NCBI GenBank assembly: GCA_963734365.1
Contig: CAVTGV010000003.1
Span: forward strand, 248,001 to 312,000
From: JACVRW01 sp963734365
GTDB taxonomy: Bacteria; Actinomycetota; Thermoleophilia; Solirubrobacterales; Thermoleophilaceae
Length of the DNA: 64,000 nt
Direction of reading: 5' to 3'
Numbering within the stretch: the stretch's first letter is position 1; the number at the start of each line of letters is the position of its first letter. Below, piece by piece: positions 59,443-64,000 of the stretch. Made by a program: the position numbers and the translations under genes. The notes under the pieces were generated by a model, which saw nothing but the letters and a program-made list of their open reading frames with translations, was not told the DNA's origin and made no database searches.

Positions 59443-60543
59443 ATGGCGCTCATCGAGGTCCCCTCGGGACTCGAGGGAGTGATCGCGTTCGACACCACGA
59501 TCGCGGAGCCCGACAAGGAGGGCGGCGCGCTTCGCTACCGCGGTGTCGACATCGAGGACCTCGTCGGCAGGGTCCCGTTCGAGAAGGTCTGGGGGCTGCT
59601 CGTGGACGGCGAGTACGAGCCCGGCCTGCCGCCCGCCCAGCCTCATCCGCTCGCCGTCCGCACCGGTGATCCCCGGGTCGACCTCCAGGCCGCCCTGGCG
59701 ATGCTCGCCCCCGAGTGGGGGTTGCGCCAGCTGATCGACATCTCCGACGAGCAGGCGCGCAACGACCTGGCCCGGGTCTCCGTGATGGCGCTCTCGTTCG
59801 TGGCCCAGTCCGCGCGCGGCGTGGGGCGCCCGCCGGTCTCCCAGGTCGAGATCGACACGGCCAGGTCGATCCCCGAGCGCTTCCTGCTCCGCTGGCGCGG
59901 GGAGGCCGACCCGCGCCACGTGAAGGCCATCGACGCCTATTGGATCTCCGCGGCCGAGCACGGCATGAACGCGTCGACCTTCACCGCCCGCGTCGTGGCC
60001 TCCACTGGCGCGGACGTCGCGGCGGCTCTCTCGGCCGCCGTCGGCGCTCTCTCCGGACCCCTACACGGCGGAGCTCCGTCGCGCGTGCTGGCGATGCTGG
60101 ACGGAGTGGAGGAGACCGGCGACGCCGAGCGCTGGGTCAAGGACGCGCTCGACCGGGGCGACCGGCTGATGGGCTTCGGCCACCGCGTCTATCGCGCGGA
60201 GGACCCGCGGGCGAGGGTGCTGCGCCGCACGGCGCGCGAGATCGGCGCCCCGCGCCTCGAGGTGGCGGAGGAGCTCGAGAAGGCGGCGCTCGCGGAGCTG
60301 AAGGCGCGCAAGCCCGACCGCGTGCTGGCCACGAACGTGGAGTTCTGGTCGGCGGTGGTGCTGGACTTCGCCGACGTGCCGCCGGCGCTGTTCACGCCGC
60401 TGTTCTCGTGCGCCCGCGTGGGCGGCTGGGCCGCCCACATCATGGAACAGAAGCGCGAGGGGCGACTGATTCGCCCGACCGCTCGCTACGTGGGGCCCGA
60501 GCCCCGGTCCGCGGATGCGGTGAATGGCGCAGGACCAGACTGA
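59443..60543 (+). CDS. Citrate synthase family protein
   Basis: 366 residues, the short citrate/2-methylcitrate synthase form. GVIAFDTTIAEPDKEGGALR and YRGVDIEDLVG at the N-terminus, GPLHGGAPSRVL (catalytic His), MGFGHRVYRAEDPRA (second His), TNVEFWSAVVLDFADVPPAL (region of the catalytic Asp, here read as NVEFW). Condenses oxaloacetate with acetyl- or propionyl-CoA. ATG after AAGGAGG. Its last 20 bases overlap the MFS gene. Citrate versus methylcitrate cannot be decided. Confidence 0.9.
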   Translation: MALIEVPSGLEGVIAFDTTIAEPDKEGGALRYRGVDIEDLVGRVPFEKVWGLLVDGEYEPGLPPAQPHPLAVRTGDPRVDLQAALAMLAPEWGLRQLIDISDEQARNDLARVSVMALSFVAQSARGVGRPPVSQVEIDTARSIPERFLLRWRGEADPRHVKAIDAYWISAAEHGMNASTFTARVVASTGADVAAALSAAVGALSGPLHGGAPSRVLAMLDGVEETGDAERWVKDALDRGDRLMGFGHRVYRAEDPRARVLRRTAREIGAPRLEVAEELEKAALAELKARKPDRVLATNVEFWSAVVLDFADVPPALFTPLFSCARVGGWAAHIMEQKREGRLIRPTARYVGPEPRSADAVNGAGPD

Positions 60544-62179
60544 AGCTGGGCTTTCGGCCGCGCAAAAGCGGCTGGTGCTGGTTGCCGCGATCCTCGGCAC
60601 CACGGTCGTCACGGTCGACTCGACCGTGGTCAACATCGCACTGCCGGCGATCGCCGATGATCTGGGCGGGGGGCTGGCGGGCCAGCAGTGGACGTCGAAC
60701 GCCTACCTCGTCACGCTCAGCTCGCTGCTCCTGATCGGCGGCTCGCTGGGCGACCTGTTCGGCGAGCGCCGCGTGTTCGCGCTGGGGGTGACGATGTTCG
60801 GCGTGACCTCCCTGTTCTGTGCCCTCGCGCCGACGATCGAGCTGCTCGTCATCGGCCGCGCGCTGCAGGGCGTCTCCGGCGCCCTGCTCACGCCGGCAGC
60901 ACTCGCGGTGATCGTCGGGGCGTTCCCGCCGGAGGAGCGCGGCAAGGCGGTGGGCGCCTGGACGGCCTGGGGCGGAATCGGCACCGTGCTGGGACCGGTG
61001 GTGGGCGGCCAGCTCGTGGACGCGGCCTCGTGGCGCTGGATCTTCGCCATCAACGTCCCGATAGTGCTGGTCACGCTGTTGCTGGTGGAGCGCGCGGTGC
61101 CCGAGAGCCGCGAGCGCGACCCCGACGCCAAGGTCGACGTGGTGGGGGCCACACTCTGCGCGGTCGGACTGGCCGCCATGACCTTCGGGTTGATCGAGCA
61201 GCCGGTCCGCGGTTGGGGCGACCCCGCCGTGCTCGTAGCGCTGGTGGGTGGCGCGCTGCTGTTCGCGTCCTTCCTCGCCTGGGAGGCGCGCTCCTCGCAC
61301 CCGATGCTGCCGCTGGGGCTGTTCAAGCGCCGCAACTTCGCCCTCGGGAACTTCGAGACCTTCTCGATGTACGGCGGCCTGGGCCTCCTGTTCTTCTTCC
61401 TGATCCTGTTCCTTCAGCAGGTGGCGGGCTACAACGCGCTCGAGGCCGGCTCGGCCAGCATTCCGGTGACGATCGTGATGTTCCTGCTCTCCATGCGCTT
61501 CGGCGCGCTGGCCGACAAGTACGGACCGCGCTTCTTCATGGGGGTTGGACCGCTGGTGGCGGCCGTCGGGCTGGCCTGGTTCCTGCGCCTCGACGCCGAC
61601 GTGGACTACCTCACCGACCTGCTCCCCGGCCTGCTGGTGTTCGCGCTCGGGTTGTCGATGACGGTGGCCCCGCTGACCGCCACGGTGCTGGCCGACGCCG
61701 ACGAGCGCAACGCCGGCATCGCGTCCGGGGTCAACAACGCGATCGCGAGGGTGGCGAGCCTGGTGGCCATCGCCGCGGTGGGCGCGGTGGTGGCCGCGGC
61801 CTTCGGCTCCGCGCTCCGGGAGGAGCTCGGCAGCCGTGTGGACCGCCCCGACGTGGCGGCCGCCGTGAAGGACGCCGAGACGCAGCCGCTCGCCGACGTC
61901 CCGGTGCCCGGTGCGCCGCCGCTCGTGCGGCGCGAGGTGTCGGCGGCGGCCGAGAACGCATCGGTGGACGCATTCCACATCGGGATCGGCATCGCCACCG
62001 CGCTGGTGGCGCTCGGGGGGATGCTGGGCCTGCTCGGAATCGTCAACCCGCGCCGCCGGGTGGAGGCGAGGGAGTGTCCCGGCGGCCAGTTCGTGGGCGC
62101 CACGGAGGAGGGCTCCCGGCAGTCGCCGTGCGACTGGCATCCCGGCGACCTCGAGCGCGTGGAACCCTCGCGCGCCTGA
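60524..62179 (+). CDS. DHA2-family MFS multidrug transporter (EmrB/QacA-like)
   Basis: 551 residues with 14 hydrophobic helices. Motif A is LGDLFGERRVFALG, motif C appears as GGIGTVLGPVVGGQLVDAAS, and TTVVTVDSTVVNIALPAIAD is motif D1 of the 14-helix family. The long loop before the last helix contains acidic and Pro-rich sequence. Exports drugs or metabolites by proton antiport. ATG inside the end of the citrate synthase gene, so the two are co-transcribed. Confidence 0.92.
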   Translation: MAQDQTEAGLSAAQKRLVLVAAILGTTVVTVDSTVVNIALPAIADDLGGGLAGQQWTSNAYLVTLSSLLLIGGSLGDLFGERRVFALGVTMFGVTSLFCALAPTIELLVIGRALQGVSGALLTPAALAVIVGAFPPEERGKAVGAWTAWGGIGTVLGPVVGGQLVDAASWRWIFAINVPIVLVTLLLVERAVPESRERDPDAKVDVVGATLCAVGLAAMTFGLIEQPVRGWGDPAVLVALVGGALLFASFLAWEARSSHPMLPLGLFKRRNFALGNFETFSMYGGLGLLFFFLILFLQQVAGYNALEAGSASIPVTIVMFLLSMRFGALADKYGPRFFMGVGPLVAAVGLAWFLRLDADVDYLTDLLPGLLVFALGLSMTVAPLTATVLADADERNAGIASGVNNAIARVASLVAIAAVGAVVAAAFGSALREELGSRVDRPDVAAAVKDAETQPLADVPVPGAPPLVRREVSAAAENASVDAFHIGIGIATALVALGGMLGLLGIVNPRRRVEARECPGGQFVGATEEGSRQSPCDWHPGDLERVEPSRA

Positions 62180-62184
62180 GCGGT

Positions 62185-62190
62185 TAGAGT
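62185..62190 (+). promoter_or_regulatory. -10 box TAGAGT for the FAD oxidase
   Basis: TANNNT box six bases before GTG 62197, between the MFS stop and the start; leaderless pattern. Confidence 0.5.
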
Positions 62191-62196
62191 CTCGCC

Positions 62197-63708
62197 GTGG
62201 CCGGTCTCGATCGCCGCGAGTTCCTCACCGGTGCGGCCGGAGGCGCGTTCGTGCTGGCGCTGCCCGGACAGGGTCTGGCCGATGTCCTGGCCGAATCCTC
62301 CTCGCTCTCCCCGAAGGCGGCCCGGGCGCTTCGATCGGCGGTCAAGGGCAAGGTGTTCCTGCCGCGCAAGCCGGGCTACAACAAGGCCCGCCTCGTCTAC
62401 AACCTGCGCTACAACGGAGCCCGCCCCGACGCGGTCGTCCAACCGGTGTCGACCCAGGACGTGGCCGCTGTGGTCAAGTGGGCCAACCGCTTCGACGTGA
62501 ACCTGGTGGCACGCTCCGGCGGTCACAGCTACGCCGGCTACTCGACCACCGGCAACGGCGTGGTGGTCGACCTCTCCCGGATGAACCGCGTGCGTGTGTC
62601 GGGCGGGCGCGCGACGATCGGTGCCGGGGCCCAGCTGATCAACATGTACTCCTCGCTCGCGCGGCGCGGGCTCACGGTCCCGGGCGGCTCCTGCCCGTCG
62701 GTGGGCGTTGCCGGACTCGCGCTCGGCGGGGGCCACGGCCTCGCCGGCCGTCGCTGGGGTCTCATGACGGACAACCTGCGTGCGCTCACGATCGTCACCG
62801 CGGACGGCCGCATCCGCCAGGTGGACGCCGACTCGAACGAGGACCTGTTCTGGGCTTCCCAGGGCGGTGGCGGGGGCAACTTCGGGATCGCCACCAGCCT
62901 CACCCTCCAGACCCACCGTGTGCGCAGCGCGTCCTGGTTCTTCATCTCCTTCCCCTGGTCTCAGGCGAGCGCGGTGCTTGCCGCGTGGCAGCGCTTCGCG
63001 CCTCATGCCCCGGCCACCCTGACCTCGATCTGCTCGCTGGGCACCGGCTCGGGCTCGCCGCAGGTCACCGCGCTGGGCCAGTACTTCGGCTCCCCGGCCA
63101 AGCTGCGCAGCCTGATCAGGCCGCTGGCGCGGATAAGCGGCGCGCGCGTGAGCGTGGGCAGAGCCGGCTACCTGCCGCTGATGCTGCGCTGGGCGGGCTG
63201 CGTGGACCGGAGCTTCCGGGGCTGCCACACGGTCGGCACCTTCCCGGGCGCGCAGCTTCCGCGCGCCAGCTTCTACGCCAAGTCGCAGTACTTCGACGAG
63301 CCGCTCTCCGCCCGGGCGCGGGCGACGATGGTGAACTGGATCGAGCGCCGCCAGCGCTCCGGCCGCGGATCGGGCGCGCTGCTCCTGGACGCCTACGGCG
63401 GCGCCTACAACCGGCCGGCCGCCGACGCCACCGCGTTCGTGCACCGCGACATGTTGTTCTCGCTGCAGTACGGCGCCTACTTCAGCGGGGGAGGCGGCCA
63501 GGCCGCCAACTCGTGGATCAACGGCGCGTGGCGCGCCCTGCGGCCGTTCGCCTCCGGGCAGGCCTACCAGAACTACATCGACCCGCAGCTCGCGGGCTGG
63601 CAGCGCGCCTACTACGCCGGCAACCTGCCCCGCCTGCGCCAGATCAAGAAGGAGGTCGACCCCGACTTCCGCTTCCGCTTCAAGCAGGCGATCCCGCCGG
63701 CCCCGTAG
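62197..63708 (+). CDS. Tat-exported FAD-linked oxidase (berberine bridge enzyme-like)
   Basis: 503 residues. A Tat signal (DRREFLTGAAGGAFVLAL) is followed by a PCMH FAD domain: ARSGGHSYAGYSTTG with H110 and GGSCPSVGVAGLALGGGHG with C166, the two residues that attach FAD bicovalently in berberine-bridge and carbohydrate oxidases. The C-terminus (NYIDPQLAGWQRAYYAGNL, then LRQIKKEVDPDFRFRF) is the BBE tail. Probably oxidises a sugar or alkaloid-like substrate outside the membrane. GTG start. Confidence 0.92.
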   Translation: MAGLDRREFLTGAAGGAFVLALPGQGLADVLAESSSLSPKAARALRSAVKGKVFLPRKPGYNKARLVYNLRYNGARPDAVVQPVSTQDVAAVVKWANRFDVNLVARSGGHSYAGYSTTGNGVVVDLSRMNRVRVSGGRATIGAGAQLINMYSSLARRGLTVPGGSCPSVGVAGLALGGGHGLAGRRWGLMTDNLRALTIVTADGRIRQVDADSNEDLFWASQGGGGGNFGIATSLTLQTHRVRSASWFFISFPWSQASAVLAAWQRFAPHAPATLTSICSLGTGSGSPQVTALGQYFGSPAKLRSLIRPLARISGARVSVGRAGYLPLMLRWAGCVDRSFRGCHTVGTFPGAQLPRASFYAKSQYFDEPLSARARATMVNWIERRQRSGRGSGALLLDAYGGAYNRPAADATAFVHRDMLFSLQYGAYFSGGGGQAANSWINGAWRALRPFASGQAYQNYIDPQLAGWQRAYYAGNLPRLRQIKKEVDPDFRFRFKQAIPPAP

Positions 63709-63727
63709 CGCCTGCCACCATCGGGCG

Positions 63728-64000
63728 GTGGACCGTGACTCGCTCAGGCAGCTGCGCGCGCAGCCCGGCTATCTGCGCTTCGTGTCGGCGGCGACGCTCG
63801 CCCGAGTGTCGGACGAGATGTTCTCCGTCGGCGTGGTGCTGCTCGTGCTCGATCGCACCGGCAGCGCCACCCTGGCCGGCGCCACCGTCGCCGCGATAAC
63901 CCTGCCCAGCCTCGTGACCGGGCCACTCCTGGGCGCATGGCTCGACCTCACCGGCCGGCGCCGCTTCCTCATGGTCGCCGACCAGCTGCTGATCACCTCG
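63728..64000 (+). CDS. MFS transporter, 3' partial
   Basis: Open frame from GTG 63728 to the window edge, 91 residues so far: LRQLRAQPGYLRFVSAATLA, RVSDEMFSVGVVLLVLDRTG, then membrane helices and the motif A-like GAWLDLTGRRRFLMVAD. Typical N-terminus of a macrolide-efflux-type MFS protein. Twenty bases after the oxidase stop, likely the same transcript. Confidence 0.75.
   Translation, partial: MDRDSLRQLRAQPGYLRFVSAATLARVSDEMFSVGVVLLVLDRTGSATLAGATVAAITLPSLVTGPLLGAWLDLTGRRRFLMVADQLLITS

Noticed and set aside
60440..62140. A 566-codon minus-strand frame opposite the MFS transporter
   Set aside because: His/Gln/Arg-rich artefact; the plus strand has 14 membrane helices and MFS motifs.

Overview
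The window is about 70% G+C, densely packed, with frequent GTG starts, 4-base ATGA/GTGA gene overlaps and very high third-position G+C. A complete Mce lipid-transport operon, an mIHF-type nucleoid protein, CGNR and PucR regulators, many hypothetical proteins of the deep actinobacterial type, and a large class of start codons with a TANNNT box 4-10 bases upstream (the leaderless-mRNA pattern) point to an actinobacterium, most likely class Thermoleophilia (Solirubrobacterales-like). That placement is inference; there is no rRNA, tRNA, CRISPR array, insertion sequence or prophage to anchor it.

Layout. 1-3.4 kb: 3' end of metH, a secreted phospholipase A2-like protein, a PLP decarboxylase. 3.4-6.5 kb: ammonium transporter, a PII protein lacking the modifiable Tyr51, and a PucR-type regulator. 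6.5-11.2 kb: a non-coding stretch with repeats, then on the minus strand a D-glutamate catabolism-like pair (DUF1611/DgcN plus enolase-superfamily DgcA) and an SRPBCC / NAD(P)-binding / SDR trio. 11.2-15.1 kb: a 977-residue AAA-LuxR regulator, a Cys-rich mini-protein and a lipoprotein. 15.2-30.6 kb: one long plus-strand operon with two YrbE permeases, an MlaF-type ATPase, six MCE proteins, an RND/MMPL exporter, a membrane-anchored thioredoxin-fold protein and a frameshifted B3/4-domain gene. 30.6-34.4 kb: small conserved proteins, a VOC protein, an mIHF-like protein and pyruvate kinase. 34.4-41.7 kb: CGNR and Lrp regulators, AzlCD and EamA exporters, a divergent pair made of a serine-palmitoyltransferase-like enzyme and a YghO/bacterial ceramide synthase-like acyltransferase, then an AlkA-like glycosylase and MsrB. 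41.7-48.9 kb (minus): an MMPL exporter, a ThiXYZ-type ABC importer under a TPP riboswitch, and a VWA/MoxR pair. 48.9-52 kb: small membrane proteins, an epimerase, manganese catalase. 52-56.9 kb (minus): a six-gene operon of NodB-like deacetylase, acyl-CoA dehydrogenase, NodS-like methyltransferase, (frameshifted) FAD reductase, GT2 glycosyltransferase and O-methyltransferase. 56.9-64 kb: alcohol dehydrogenase, SDR, GNAT, citrate synthase, two MFS transporters (the second cut by the window edge) and a Tat-exported berberine-bridge-like oxidase.

The strongest themes are envelope lipids (Mce, RND exporters, the sphingolipid-like pair, the deacetylase/methyltransferase operon) and nitrogen (Amt-PII, D-amino-acid pair, PucR). 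Beyond genes, the sequence shows three copies of a 3'-UTR element placed just after stop codons, a 54-base ungapped motif shared by the amt leader and a second site, a palindromic operator array before the CGNR gene, and an orphan intrinsic terminator upstream of pyruvate kinase. Two genes carry single-base frameshifts with conserved protein on both sides.
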